The notes under the pieces: model-generated
Seen by the model: only the letters and a program-made list of their open reading frames with translations
The model's database searches: none
Told to the model about the DNA's origin: nothing
In this document: one piece after another, positions 25,690-35,246 of the stretch
How the letters are laid out: every line of letters begins with the position of its first letter
How positions within the stretch are numbered: position 1 is the stretch's first letter
Position numbers and translations under genes: made by a program
Assembly (NCBI RefSeq): GCF_030053895.1
Contig: NZ_CP125781.1
Span: 2,356,001 to 2,420,000 of the forward strand
Source of the DNA: Trabulsiella odontotermitis
GTDB lineage: Bacteria; Pseudomonadota; Gammaproteobacteria; Enterobacterales; Enterobacteriaceae
Length of the DNA: 64,000 nt
Direction of reading: 5' to 3'

Positions 25690-27096
25690 TTAAAAGTTAA
25701 AATAATGACTGGCGTTATCGTGACAAATATTTTTAATCATCCGGGTTAATATCTCCCGGTCGTCAGGAATTTCACCGTGGGCGACCCAGCCACCAATCAG
25801 ATTGCATAATATTCTGCGGAAATAGTCATGACGGGTGTAGGAAATAAGACTGCGGGAGTCCGTCAGCATTCCGATAAAATTCATCAACAAACCTTGATCG
25901 GCCAGGGTATTTAACTGGTTCTCCATTCCACGACGCGTATCGTTAAACCACCATCCTGATCCAAACTGAATGGGCGATTTCACGCCCTCTTCCGCAGACT
26001 GGAAATTGGCGATGGTCGAGGCAACCACATCGTTATAGCTGGCGTTTAAGTTATAAAGAATGGTCTTCGGTAACGCGTTGCGCTTCGCCAGTGCATCCAG
26101 AAATTGATTCAGATTCGCCGCCAGATCCGTTTGATCATTAATGGAGTCAAATCCGCTGTTAATACCAACCGCCGATAGCATCCTGCTGTTATTATTGCGA
26201 ATGGCGCCGAAGTGAATTTGCATGACCCATTTTCGCGCTTTGTAGTGGCGGGCCAGCATCAGGAACAGCGCGCTGGTGAATACATCCTGTTCTGCCGAAG
26301 AGAGCGCTTCACCCGCCCGTTTGCGGGTAAACAGACGTTCAGCTTCACCAGGTTCAGCCTCGCGAAAACCCATCGCCAGCGGGCCGTGGTCGGAAATACG
26401 ACAGCCAGACTCATGAAACCAGTCAATACGTTTTTCAATCGCCTGGCTGAAATCCGCCAGAGATACGATATTCTGCCCGGTCGTCGCGCTTAATTTTTCA
26501 ATAAACTGAGCAAAACGTTGTGGATCGTTTTCAAATACGTCGTCCGGGCGGAATGTTGGCAGGACTTTCACCGGGAATGACGCGTCATCACGCAACAGAC
26601 GATGATATTCCAGCGAATCCAGCGGTGAATCAGTGGTACAAATAACTTCCACGTTTGAACGGGTAATTAAGCCGCGCGGTTTAAAATCATCACTGGCTAG
26701 CTGACGATTACACGCCGACATGATCTCGCGCCAGTTATTCCGGTTCAGCGTCTGATCGATACCGAAATAAAATTTCAGCTCCAGATGCGTCCAGTGATAC
26801 AGCGGATTACCAAAACAGGCTTCTACCGTTTCTGCCCACACGCGGAATTTTTCTTCCGCGCTGGCATTCCCGGTAATGAGATCCTCGCTAATACCATTGG
26901 CGCGCATTGCACGCCATTTATAATGATCCCCTGCCAGCCAGAGCCGGGTAATATGGTCGAAGGTGTGATTCTCGTAAATCTCTTTCGCATCCAGATGGCA
27001 ATGAAAATCGATAATCGGCAGGGTTCGCGCGATATCGCAATACAGTTTCACACCTGGTGCGTTGTTAATCATAAAGCTGTCATTGATAAAGCTCAT
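25690..27096 (-). CDS. uxaC: Glucuronate/uronate isomerase (UxaC family)
   Basis: Amidohydrolase-fold uronate isomerase of 468 residues (E. coli UxaC 470), converting D-glucuronate to D-fructuronate or D-galacturonate to D-tagaturonate. Metal ligands appear in IIDFHCHLDAKEI, and LWLAGDHYKWRAMRANG, NPLYHWTHLEL and LTDSRSLISYTRHDYFRRILC are family signatures. It is clearly diverged from the E. coli enzyme, so it is probably a paralogue dedicated to this operon. ATG 27096 has CGGAGAC upstream and lies 13 bases after rspA. Confidence 0.9.
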   Translation of the reverse strand: MSFINDSFMINNAPGVKLYCDIARTLPIIDFHCHLDAKEIYENHTFDHITRLWLAGDHYKWRAMRANGISEDLITGNASAEEKFRVWAETVEACFGNPLYHWTHLELKFYFGIDQTLNRNNWREIMSACNRQLASDDFKPRGLITRSNVEVICTTDSPLDSLEYHRLLRDDASFPVKVLPTFRPDDVFENDPQRFAQFIEKLSATTGQNIVSLADFSQAIEKRIDWFHESGCRISDHGPLAMGFREAEPGEAERLFTRKRAGEALSSAEQDVFTSALFLMLARHYKARKWVMQIHFGAIRNNNSRMLSAVGINSGFDSINDQTDLAANLNQFLDALAKRNALPKTILYNLNASYNDVVASTIANFQSAEEGVKSPIQFGSGWWFNDTRRGMENQLNTLADQGLLMNFIGMLTDSRSLISYTRHDYFRRILCNLIGGWVAHGEIPDDREILTRMIKNICHDNASHYFNF

Positions 27097-27109
27097 GATC
27101 GTCTCCGGT

Positions 27110-28324
27110 TTACCAGTTCCACAACGTGCCGTCTTCAAGACGGGCTACGGGCAGACAGGCGGGTTCGTAGGGATATTTCGCGGCGAGTTTTTCATCGAAT
27201 TCAATACCGATGCCCGGCTTGTCACCCGGATGCATATAGCCGTCATCGAAGGTCCAGCTGTGCGGGAATACTTCCAGCATTTGTTCGGAATAGCCCATAT
27301 ATTCCTGGACGCCAAAGTTCGGCACCCACAGGTCGAAATGAAGCGCGGCGGCCATGCAAATCGGCGACAGATCGGAAGGACCATGTGCGCCAGTGCGGAC
27401 CTGGTAAAGAGAGGCGAAATCAGCAATGCGGCGCATGCCGGTGATGCCGCCCGCATGGGTCAACGTTGTGCGGATGTAGTCAATCAGTTGCTCTTCGATA
27501 AGCTGTTTGCAATCCCAGATACTGTTAAATACTTCCCCGACGGCAATCGGCGTTACCGTATGCTGGCGAATCAGGCGGAAGCTTTCCTGGTTTTCCGCTG
27601 GTGTCGGATCTTCCATCCAGAACAGGCGATAATCCTCGATGCTCTTGCCAAAGCGGGCCGCCTCAATCGGCGTCAGGCGGTGGTGCATGTCGTGGAGCAA
27701 ATGTTCGTGGAAACCAAATTTTTCACGCACGGCCTCGAACAGTTTCGGCGTGAAATCGAGGTATTTTTCCGTCGACCACAGTTGTTCGTCCGGCCAGGCG
27801 CCTTTAGTTGCCGGTTCGTAGGCCAGCCCTTTTCCTTTCGCCATGCCGTACGTGGTTTTCATGCCCGGAATGCCGCACTGTACGCGGATGGCTTTAAACC
27901 CCATCTCCTTGTGGCGCGCGTAATCATCCAGCACGTCGTCAATGGTATGACCGGTGGTGTGGCAGTAAACCATCACGCCGTCACGGGATGCCCCGCCCAG
28001 CAACTGGTACAGCGGCATGTTGGCGGCTTTCGCTTTGATGTCCCAGAGCGCCATATCAATCGCCGAGATGGCAGACATGGTGACCGGACCGCGACGCCAG
28101 TACGCGCCTTTATAGAAGAACTGCCAGATATCTTCGATGCGCTGTGCGTCGCGGCCAATCAGCTGCGGGCAGAGGTGATCTTTAAGATAGGACGCGACCG
28201 ACAGCTCGCGTCCGTTCAGGGTGGCATCGCCCAGTCCGACTATGCCGTCCTCGGTGGTGATTTTCAGCGTGACAAAGTTACGCCCCGGACAGGTGACAAA
28301 AACATCAGCACCAACGATTTTCAT
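27110..28324 (-). CDS. rspA: D-mannonate dehydratase family protein RspA
   Basis: Enolase-superfamily sugar-acid dehydratase, 404 residues as in E. coli, converting D-mannonate (and some gluconates) to 2-keto-3-deoxygluconate. Metal ligands lie in HDMHHR, WMEDPTP and AVGEVF, and the catalytic histidine in RTGAHGPSD. The RspA subgroup is known for low-efficiency turnover. It is first gene of the six-gene operon, ATG with AAGGA upstream. The 235-base upstream region holds the promoter; I cannot define the RspR site. Confidence 0.93.
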   Translation of the reverse strand: MKIVGADVFVTCPGRNFVTLKITTEDGIVGLGDATLNGRELSVASYLKDHLCPQLIGRDAQRIEDIWQFFYKGAYWRRGPVTMSAISAIDMALWDIKAKAANMPLYQLLGGASRDGVMVYCHTTGHTIDDVLDDYARHKEMGFKAIRVQCGIPGMKTTYGMAKGKGLAYEPATKGAWPDEQLWSTEKYLDFTPKLFEAVREKFGFHEHLLHDMHHRLTPIEAARFGKSIEDYRLFWMEDPTPAENQESFRLIRQHTVTPIAVGEVFNSIWDCKQLIEEQLIDYIRTTLTHAGGITGMRRIADFASLYQVRTGAHGPSDLSPICMAAALHFDLWVPNFGVQEYMGYSEQMLEVFPHSWTFDDGYMHPGDKPGIGIEFDEKLAAKYPYEPACLPVARLEDGTLWNW

Positions 28325-28559
28325 TTTTTACGATCCTTACATCTCAGCGGGTAATGCCGAAACTTTATGTATTTGCCTACTACCATACAAGTATATCGAT
28401 CACAAAAATGACATCGCCCTGGATTATTTTTCAGATTCTCCGCTGCCCTCTCACCCCTTGTGTGAATGCGCCGTCTGACATTAACTAATGCGTTTTCTGG
28501 CCAGAATGTTGTAAACTTTGCACAGGGATTAACCGCATTCATCACCAAAGGAAACCGCA

Positions 28560-28901
28560 ATGAAAACTACGCTTAGCAAACGCCTGTGCCTCGCGGCAAT
28601 GCTGACGCTGGGTGCCCTCGGGTACACGACTTCCTCTTTTGCCGAAACCAGCAAACTGGTTATTGAATCCGGTGACAGCGCGCTGAGCCGTCAGGAAGCG
28701 GCAATGCAAAAAGAGCAGTGGAATGACACCCGCTCGTTACGCCAGAAAGTGAATAAACGTGCTGAAAAAGAGTTTGATAAAGCTGATGTGGCGTTTGATG
28801 CCCGCGACAAATGTGAGCAGAGCGCCAACATGAATGCCTACTGGGAGCCCAATACCCTTCGCTGCCTCGATCGTTCAACCGGCCGCGCGATCAACCCATA
28901 A
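28560..28901 (+). CDS. ynfB: YnfB, UPF0482 secreted protein
   Basis: A 113-residue exported protein with a signal peptide of about 28 residues (ending SSFAE). The highly charged mature part contains KLVIESGDSALSRQEAAMQKEQWNDTR and CEQSANMNAYWEPNTLRCLDR, near-identical to E. coli YnfB. Function unknown. The two cysteines could form a disulfide. A terminator follows, then speG. Confidence 0.92.
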   Translation: MKTTLSKRLCLAAMLTLGALGYTTSSFAETSKLVIESGDSALSRQEAAMQKEQWNDTRSLRQKVNKRAEKEFDKADVAFDARDKCEQSANMNAYWEPNTLRCLDRSTGRAINP

Positions 28902-28908
28902 TCCCGAC

Positions 28909-28933
28909 GGGTGCCGCCTCCCGGCACCCTTTT
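28909..28933 (+). terminator. Terminator after ynfB
   Basis: Stem GGGTGCC/GGCACCC (extended by one pair) closes a short C/T loop and is followed by TTTT, seven bases after the ynfB stop and before speG. Confidence 0.7.
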
Positions 28934-28960
28934 CACTCGTTGTTACAGTAAGGATTTTTC

Positions 28961-29518
28961 ATGGCTGACGCCTGGACTATCAAGCTACGCCCGCTTGAGC
29001 GCGAAGACCTGCGCTTTGTTCATCAACTCGACAACAACGCCAGCGTCATGCGCTACTGGTTTGAAGAGCCGTACGAAGCCTTCGTCGAACTCTCCGACCT
29101 GTACGACAAACACATCCATGATCAGAGCGAGCGTCGTTTCGTGGTGGAGTGTAATGGTGAGAAAGCGGGTCTGGTTGAGCTGGTCGAAATCAACCATGTT
29201 CACCGCCGCGCCGAATTTCAGATAATCATCTCCCCGGAATACCAGGGCAAAGGACTGGCGTCGAGAGCGGCAAAACTGGCGATGGACTACGGCTTTACTG
29301 TTCTGAATCTCTATAAGCTTTATTTAATCGTTGATAAAGAAAACGAGAAAGCCATTCACATCTACCGCAAACTGGGCTTTATGGTGGAGGGAGAACTCAT
29401 CCATGAGTTCTTTATTAATGGTGAATACCGCAACACCATTCGGATGTGCATTTTCCAGCAGCAGTATCTTTCCGGGCATAAAACCGGGAATACGCTGCTG
29501 AAACCCACGGCTCAGTAG
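28961..29518 (+). CDS. speG: Spermidine N1-acetyltransferase SpeG
   Basis: GNAT acetyltransferase of 185 residues that acetylates spermidine and spermine with acetyl-CoA, detoxifying excess polyamine. The acetyl-CoA loop YQGKGLASRA and the acidic polyamine-site region (RYWFEEPYEAFVELSDLYD) are present. Its stop region overlaps the converging ynfC stop by seven bases. The window also carries the spermidine exporter mdtJI. Confidence 0.95.
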   Translation: MADAWTIKLRPLEREDLRFVHQLDNNASVMRYWFEEPYEAFVELSDLYDKHIHDQSERRFVVECNGEKAGLVELVEINHVHRRAEFQIIISPEYQGKGLASRAAKLAMDYGFTVLNLYKLYLIVDKENEKAIHIYRKLGFMVEGELIHEFFINGEYRNTIRMCIFQQQYLSGHKTGNTLLKPTAQ

Positions 29519-30222
29519 TATTCAATATTGTTTTTGATGGTGTAATTCCGCGTTACCGGCGGTTTTACGCTTTCATCAACAATCTGCAATTCACAGTTGA
29601 CGGGGTTGTCGTGGCGATCGTAGTCGCAGCTTTGCCTGACGTTGCCGATCCGCCGGTCATTCAACGTGCTGATAGCGGTGTAATCCATCTTTTTGCGTTT
29701 ATCTTTTGACGGCGTGGCAACCACCGACAGATGCTCATCCTTCGCTTCGGTGGTTTTCCCCAGCGGATAACCATCACTGTCGTAACGATAGGTAATGCGC
29801 ATATCTTCACCGCGCGCGGAAATAACAAAACCATTGTCATCGGTGTCCCACGTCACGCCCGAAGCGGGCAACGCCGCCAGTTGACACTTTCCCTGCAACC
29901 GCAACAGCTTTTTCTGCGAGATAGCATCAAGGTAATAGTTGGCATCCAGTACCAGTGACGCGCCGGTGTTGTTTTCCAGATCGTGAAATTCCAGCAGGTC
30001 GAAGCACCCTTCTTCCGACATCTTGCCGGTCACGTATTTCGACACTTTCCCTTGCGCGTCCATCAGCGTCTGGCTGAAATCTTTCACCGGGCCGCGCAAC
30101 GGGTCAAAATCAAACTCGCTGGAAAAGCTCGCCATTTCCGGGGTAAAAGCCGCTGGCGTCGACGAATTATCACATCCCGCTAAAATCAGCGTCACTGGCG
30201 CCATCATCAGCAATTTCTTCAC
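29512..30222 (-). CDS. ynfC: Lipoprotein YnfC (UPF0257)
   Basis: A 236-residue lipoprotein, the same length as E. coli YnfC when read from the GTG at 30222 (AGGA upstream). The lipobox is LILAGC with lipidation at about Cys17. The following Asp-Asn does not clearly favour inner-membrane retention. The body (FTPEMASFSSEFDFDPLRGPVKDF) is conserved. Function unknown. Confidence 0.9.
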   Translation of the reverse strand: MKKLLMMAPVTLILAGCDNSSTPAAFTPEMASFSSEFDFDPLRGPVKDFSQTLMDAQGKVSKYVTGKMSEEGCFDLLEFHDLENNTGASLVLDANYYLDAISQKKLLRLQGKCQLAALPASGVTWDTDDNGFVISARGEDMRITYRYDSDGYPLGKTTEAKDEHLSVVATPSKDKRKKMDYTAISTLNDRRIGNVRQSCDYDRHDNPVNCELQIVDESVKPPVTRNYTIKNNIEYY

Positions 30223-30373
30223 GCTTTTTTCCTGTTCGGAGTGTTTTCCCGTCAATAGTAGCAACTAAACCCCGCTTTCGAACAGCCATGACATATGACT
30301 TCCACGCTCCACATTGGGATCAGCAAGTTAGCTCTGCTATCCTTTGAAGACTATCCAACACAAGGAGGCGAAT

Positions 30374-30625
30374 ATGAAATCTGCAAAATGGTTACTGGCA
30401 TTATTGATTGCGGCATCCACGCCCGCGCTGGCGGCCCCCGATTCCTGCGAACGCGTAAAAGAGGAAATCGCGCAAAAGATCATTAACAACGGCGTCCCGG
30501 AGTCTGGATTCACCCTTGACATCGTCCCGAACGATCAGGCTGATAAGGCAGGCTCGCAGGTGGTTGGTCACTGCGCGAACGACACCTTTAAAATTCTCTA
30601 CACCCGTACAAATGATGCACAGTAA
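30374..30625 (+). CDS. ynfD: YnfD, DUF1161 periplasmic protein
   Basis: An 83-residue exported protein with a signal peptide (residues 1-20, ending PALAA). The DUF1161 body has two cysteines (DSCERV and VGHCAND) probably disulfide-linked. ATG 30374 follows a strong AAGGAGG. In E. coli ynfE-dmsD and clcB lie between ynfD and ynfK; they are absent here, and ynfD faces bioD2 directly. Confidence 0.88.
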   Translation: MKSAKWLLALLIAASTPALAAPDSCERVKEEIAQKIINNGVPESGFTLDIVPNDQADKAGSQVVGHCANDTFKILYTRTNDAQ

Positions 30626-30678
30626 TGCGTGACAACGTCACGAATCTCTATAATAAAAGCGTGAATTAACTGAAGTTG

Positions 30679-30702
30679 CCGGGCAGACAGAACGCTGCCC
30701 GG
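30679..30702. terminator. Hairpin between ynfD and bioD2
   Basis: An 8-bp perfect stem CCGGGCAG/CTGCCCGG with an 8-base loop lies between the convergent stops. The T-rich flank is weak, so termination is probable but not certain. Confidence 0.5.
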
Positions 30703-30714
30703 TGGTTTAGGGTA

Positions 30715-31410
30715 TTACGCGAAAACGCGGTCTACCGCCAGCACGCTGCCGAGGATAGAAACATCGACATAGTGCGACAGGTCGCGCTGTTCGGCGCGTG
30801 GCAGGTACGGCAATTCACCGATGAGCGGCGCAGGAAGCTTTTTACTCAGGACTTCTATGATTTCAGCATAATGCGCCAACCCCGGGTTGATGCGATTCGC
30901 CACCCAGCCAATCAGCGGCAGACCATCATTGGCAATCGCCTGCGCCGTCAACAACGCATGGTTGATACACCCTTCCTGGATCCCCACCACCAGTATGACA
31001 GGGAGTTGTTCCTGCACTACCCACTCTGAGAGCGGACGCAAATCGTTCATCAGGCTGCGCCAGCCGCCGGTGCCTTCCACCACAACGTGATCGACCTGCT
31101 GGCTCAGTTGCGCCAGACCGTTCGACAGCAGCGAGTAATTAATTGGGCCACTGTGCGCAACACTGCTTTCCTCTTCACTGAAGGCCAGAGGATTGACCGC
31201 CGCATAAGGTAAATCCGGTGTGGATACACTTTGTAGCACCAACGCATCTTTGTTACGCAGCCCGTCTGGCGTCTCTTTACTACCCTTCGCAACCGGTTTG
31301 TAGCCTGCAACGCTTTTGCCGCTGGCAGCCAGCGCCTGCAGCAAAGCGCGGGAAACGACAGTTTTCCCGACCGCAGTATCAGTTCCCGTTACAAAGAAAC
31401 GCTTAAGCAT
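30715..31410 (-). CDS. bioD2: Dethiobiotin synthetase paralogue BioD2 (YnfK)
   Basis: ATP-dependent carboxylase-fold protein of 231 residues, as E. coli YnfK. The P-loop GTDTAVGKT is at residues 8-16. The conserved VVVEGTGGWRSLMND and VGIQEGCINHALLTAQAI blocks are intact. It is a paralogue of BioD; whether it contributes to biotin synthesis normally is unclear. ATG 31410 is chosen for its GGAG site and alignment with E. coli. It follows mlc, as in E. coli. Confidence 0.92.
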   Translation of the reverse strand: MLKRFFVTGTDTAVGKTVVSRALLQALAASGKSVAGYKPVAKGSKETPDGLRNKDALVLQSVSTPDLPYAAVNPLAFSEEESSVAHSGPINYSLLSNGLAQLSQQVDHVVVEGTGGWRSLMNDLRPLSEWVVQEQLPVILVVGIQEGCINHALLTAQAIANDGLPLIGWVANRINPGLAHYAEIIEVLSKKLPAPLIGELPYLPRAEQRDLSHYVDVSILGSVLAVDRVFA

Positions 31411-31536
31411 CACTAACTCCACAGTTATGCCGGTAAAATATCAAGAAAGGTAATTATTCAAAGTAATGAAAGTCTACGCGATGCCAGAATGGTACAGATT
31501 GAGATAGCGCAATTTTTCTTGAACTACGAAAAATTG

Positions 31537-32757
31537 TTAACCCTGTAACAGTCGAATCAGTAAAGATCCGTTATAGAGAGCGTCCTTTACCAGTGCGGCC
31601 CCGGCCATGGTGCCACGGTTGGAAAATTGCGTGCTTTCCACCGCGATATGCCGACTGTAGGCGGGTAAGGATTGCTGGCGAATACAATCTGTTATCGCCG
31701 GGAAGAGAATGTCTGCCGCCTGGTTAAACGGCGAGCCGATCAATATTTTTTGCGGGTTAAACAAATTCACCATGATCGCGAGGATGCGCCCGACGTTAGT
31801 GCCGACGCCGCTGATAATGTCTTTTGCCAGCAGATCCCCTTTCAGCGCCGCCTGACACAGCCAGTCTACGCTGAGCGGTTGCTGATGCAGCATAGAACTC
31901 ATCGACTGGTTCATCCGCACCTGCGCCAGTTCCAGTACGCTTTCTACACTGGCGATAGTTTCCAGACAGCCATGGTTGCCGCAATAACAGCGTTTGCCGT
32001 AAGGATCGACCTGCGTATGGCCAATCTCCACCAGGCTGCTGCTACCGGCATGGAGCAGTCGCCCGTCGGTGATCACCCCGGCGCCGACGTTATGGTCGAT
32101 GACCACCTGAATCACGTCGCGGGCGCCACGCGAGGCGCCAAACAGCGATTCGGCCATGGTCCAGGCGCTGATATCGTGCTGAATGTACACCGGTACGCCG
32201 GTGTGCTCAGCCAGCGTTTCGCCAAGCGGCACGTCCTTCACGTCGTCATAAAACGGCATCCGGTAAATAATGCCGTTTTCCGTATCGATAATCCCCGGCA
32301 GGGTAATGGCGATCGCGGTCAGACGTTCCAGCATGTGCTGATGGCGGATAAAAAACTGGTCGATGTGAGTAATGATGCGGGTCAGAAACGGGGTGGGATC
32401 CTGTAACGGTAGCGGCAACTGTTCTTCCACCACCAGCTTGCTGCTGAGATCGCGCAGCGCCAGATGGATTTCGCCACGGTTAATACGCAGCGACAGATAA
32501 TGCCACGCTTCTGTCTCTACCATCAGCCCGACGGCGGGTCGGCCACGGCTGCCTGGCTCCTGGATTTCCGTCTCCTGCACCAGATGCGCTTCAAGCATTT
32601 CGCGAACAATCTTGGTGATGCTGGCCGGAGCCAGTTGCGCGAGCCGGGAGAGATCAATGCGCGAAACCGGACCGAGCTGATCAATCAGGCGATACACCGC
32701 TCCTGCGTTCGTCTGCTTTATTTGATCAATATGCCCTGGCTGACTATCGGCTACCAC
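31537..32757 (-). CDS. mlc: Mlc (DgsA), glucose-responsive ROK-family repressor
   Basis: Represses ptsG, ptsHI, manXYZ and malT, and is sequestered at the membrane by unphosphorylated EIICB-Glc. It has 406 residues with an N-terminal helix-turn-helix (PVSRIDLSRLAQLAPASITKIV), then a ROK fold with the zinc site GHTQVDPYGKRCYCGNHGCLE. The GTG at 32757 (second of two GTG codons) aligns with the E. coli start and has AAGGA eight bases upstream. A CRP-like site lies about 100 bases upstream. Confidence 0.94.
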   Translation of the reverse strand: MVADSQPGHIDQIKQTNAGAVYRLIDQLGPVSRIDLSRLAQLAPASITKIVREMLEAHLVQETEIQEPGSRGRPAVGLMVETEAWHYLSLRINRGEIHLALRDLSSKLVVEEQLPLPLQDPTPFLTRIITHIDQFFIRHQHMLERLTAIAITLPGIIDTENGIIYRMPFYDDVKDVPLGETLAEHTGVPVYIQHDISAWTMAESLFGASRGARDVIQVVIDHNVGAGVITDGRLLHAGSSSLVEIGHTQVDPYGKRCYCGNHGCLETIASVESVLELAQVRMNQSMSSMLHQQPLSVDWLCQAALKGDLLAKDIISGVGTNVGRILAIMVNLFNPQKILIGSPFNQAADILFPAITDCIRQQSLPAYSRHIAVESTQFSNRGTMAGAALVKDALYNGSLLIRLLQG

Positions 32758-32845
32758 CACTGTCTTCCTTATTTTCGCGCTTCGAAATAAACTTTGGGCT
32801 ATGGTGAAGCACTTCAATAGCGGTCGTCAAATATTTACTTAGCCG

Positions 32846-32861
32846 TGTGATTTACTGCACA
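32846..32861. promoter_or_regulatory. CRP site upstream of mlc
   Basis: TGTGA-TTTACT-GCACA differs at one position from the TGTGA-N6-TCACA consensus. It lies about 90-105 bases before the mlc start. cAMP-CRP control of mlc is known in E. coli. Confidence 0.6.
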
Positions 32862-32887
32862 TTTTTAACCCTGATTCAGCAGAATTA

Positions 32888-33784
32888 TTAAGTATTCGCC
32901 ACATGAATGAGATGCTCTTTGAACCGTTCCGTCGCCTGGCTGAGTTCGCGATGTTTCGACCACACCAGCCACATTTCCGACACGGCTTCTTCTTCGGTGA
33001 TCGGTAACCAGCACATTTCATGCAATTGCACCCGCTTAAACGACGCCGGTAAAATCGACACCCCAAGCCCCGCGGCGACCAGACCGATGATTGTCATCGC
33101 CTCGCCCACCTCCTGTGTAATCACCGGCGTCAGGCCGAAACGCCGCATCAGACCAAGAATGTCGTCATACAGACCGGTTCCCACATGCGGATCGAAAAAG
33201 ACAAACGGTTCTTTCGCCAGATCGTAAAGGCTGACTGATGATTGCTGCGCCAGCGGATGTACGCGCGGGATCATCGCCAGCAGCGGTTCACGCAAGATCA
33301 TCTGCCACGCCAGCGTGTCCGGCAGTTGCGTATTGCGCATCAGCCCCAGATCCAGCGTTCCTTCATTCAGTGGCGCTATCTGTTCGCGGGTGTTGATCTC
33401 GCGTGTCTGCAAATGCACATCCGGGTAACGCTGGCGAAACATCGACAACGTATCAGACACCGCTTTAATAAATGGCGCCGATGACGTAAACCCGATGCGC
33501 AGTTCCCCTGTCTCACCCTGATGAAGCCGTTCCGCGCGCGAGGCGGCATCTTCGACCATGCTCAGGATCTGCCGGCTGTCCGCCAGAAACTGTTTGCCGG
33601 CCGCTGTCAGGCTCACGCTGCGGTTGGTACGGGCAAACAGGCGTGCGCCGATCTGCTGTTCAAGCGCCTGAATTTGTTGGCTCAAGGGTGGCTGAGAGAT
33701 GTTCAGCCGCGCCGCGGCGCGTCCGAAATGCAACTCTTCGGCGACAGCAATAAAATAGCGGAGGTGACGCAGTTCGATATTCAT
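32888..33784 (-). CDS. ynfL: LysR-family regulator YnfL
   Basis: LysR-type regulator of 298 residues with an N-terminal helix-turn-helix (LRYFIAVAEELHFGRAAARLNISQPPLSQQI) and an effector domain close to E. coli YnfL. It is divergent from ynfM across a very A+T-rich 117-base gap, the usual geometry for a LysR regulator controlling its neighbour. Inducer unknown. The ribosome site is poor. Confidence 0.9.
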   Translation of the reverse strand: MNIELRHLRYFIAVAEELHFGRAAARLNISQPPLSQQIQALEQQIGARLFARTNRSVSLTAAGKQFLADSRQILSMVEDAASRAERLHQGETGELRIGFTSSAPFIKAVSDTLSMFRQRYPDVHLQTREINTREQIAPLNEGTLDLGLMRNTQLPDTLAWQMILREPLLAMIPRVHPLAQQSSVSLYDLAKEPFVFFDPHVGTGLYDDILGLMRRFGLTPVITQEVGEAMTIIGLVAAGLGVSILPASFKRVQLHEMCWLPITEEEAVSEMWLVWSKHRELSQATERFKEHLIHVANT

Positions 33785-33901
33785 ATATAAGAAGTATCAT
33801 TTGAGATTATTAATATATTAGACAGAATATTTACAATTTCCTACTCTGGTGTTGCGTCTTTCTGACGTGTGATGAACCGCTCGTTTTTGCAAGGATCTAC
33901 T

Positions 33902-35152
33902 GTGAGTCGTACTACTACCGTTGATACCGCCCCGGCTGGCGATATCAACGAAGCACCAGCATCTCAGCCAACGGAATTTATCCGGCGAGGAACGCCCCAG
34001 TTTATGCGCGTTACCCTCGCCCTTTTCTCTGCCGGTCTGGCGACCTTTGCCCTGCTCTATTGCGTGCAACCCATTCTGCCGATTCTGTCGCATGAATTTG
34101 GTATCTCGCCTGCCAGCACCAGTATTTCACTGTCGATTTCCACCGCGATGCTGGCGATAGGCCTGCTGTTTACCGGCCCGCTCTCCGATGCGATTGGCCG
34201 CAAACCAGTGATGGTCACCGCGCTGCTGCTGGCCTCCTGCTGTACATTGCTTTCCACGATGATGACCAGCTGGCATGGCATTCTGATCATGCGTGCGCTG
34301 ATTGGCCTGTCGTTGAGCGGCGTGGCGGCGGTCGGCATGACCTACCTGAGCGAAGAGATCCACCCCAGTTTTGTGGCGTTCTCGATGGGGCTGTACATCA
34401 GCGGCAACTCTATTGGCGGAATGAGCGGACGTCTGCTGACCGGGGTGTTTACCGATTTTCTCGGCTGGCGTATCGCAATGGCCGTCATCGGCTGCTTCGC
34501 CCTCGCCTCTGCGCTGATGTTCTGGCGGATCCTGCCCGAATCGCGCCATTTCAGGCCCACGTCACTGCGGCCAAAAACGTTGTTTATCAACTTCCGTCTG
34601 CACTGGCGCGATCGCGGTTTACCGCTGTTGTTCCTTGAAGGTTTTCTGCTGATGGGGGCGTTCGTTACGCTGTTTAACTACATCGGTTATCGTCTGATGA
34701 TGTCACCGTGGTCACTGAGCCAGGCGGTGGTGGGTTTACTGTCTGTTGCTTATCTCACTGGCACATGGAGTTCGCCAAAAGCCGGTGCGATGACCACGCG
34801 ATACGGGCGCGGCCCGGTGATGCTGTTCGGTATCGCCGTGATGCTCACCGGTTTGCTGGTGACGCTGTTTTCCTCCCTGTGGCTGATTTTTGCGGGCATG
34901 CTGCTGTTTTCTGCCGGTTTCTTTGCCGCACACTCGGTCGCCAGCAGCTGGATTGGTCCACGCGCCCGCCGTGCCCGCGGACAAGCGTCGTCGCTGTATC
35001 TGTTCAGCTACTATCTGGGCTCCAGCATCGCCGGGACCCTCGGCGGGGTTTTCTGGCATAACTACGGCTGGAATGGCGTCGGCGGGTTTATCGCGTCGAT
35101 GCTGGTTGTGGCGCTACTAGTGGGAGCATCGTTGCACAGGCGGTTGCATTAA
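33902..35152 (+). CDS. ynfM: MFS transporter YnfM
   Basis: Twelve-helix MFS exporter of 416 residues (E. coli 417; proposed arabinose efflux). The GTG at 33902 aligns with E. coli MSRTTTVDT and has AAGGATCT upstream; the reading frame stays open before it without support. The loop 2-3 motif is GPLSDAIGRKPVM. Probably controlled by the divergent YnfL. Confidence 0.9.
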   Translation: MSRTTTVDTAPAGDINEAPASQPTEFIRRGTPQFMRVTLALFSAGLATFALLYCVQPILPILSHEFGISPASTSISLSISTAMLAIGLLFTGPLSDAIGRKPVMVTALLLASCCTLLSTMMTSWHGILIMRALIGLSLSGVAAVGMTYLSEEIHPSFVAFSMGLYISGNSIGGMSGRLLTGVFTDFLGWRIAMAVIGCFALASALMFWRILPESRHFRPTSLRPKTLFINFRLHWRDRGLPLLFLEGFLLMGAFVTLFNYIGYRLMMSPWSLSQAVVGLLSVAYLTGTWSSPKAGAMTTRYGRGPVMLFGIAVMLTGLLVTLFSSLWLIFAGMLLFSAGFFAAHSVASSWIGPRARRARGQASSLYLFSYYLGSSIAGTLGGVFWHNYGWNGVGGFIASMLVVALLVGASLHRRLH

Positions 35153-35246
35153 CATTTATGGGAATATGAAGCACTGGCGAAAGGTTCCGTTCACTTCCAG
35201 TGCATTACTTCTCTGGAACCATACCGCCCGTTACCTCTGAAATCCG

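Noticed and set aside
27062..28354. A 430-codon open frame on the plus strand opposite rspA
   Set aside because: It is antisense to a clear enolase-superfamily gene with all catalytic motifs; long antisense frames arise from codon bias at this G+C content. No ribosome site or recognisable product.
31672..32406. A 244-codon plus-strand frame inside mlc
   Set aside because: Shadow; mlc keeps its DNA-binding and zinc motifs in the opposite frame.
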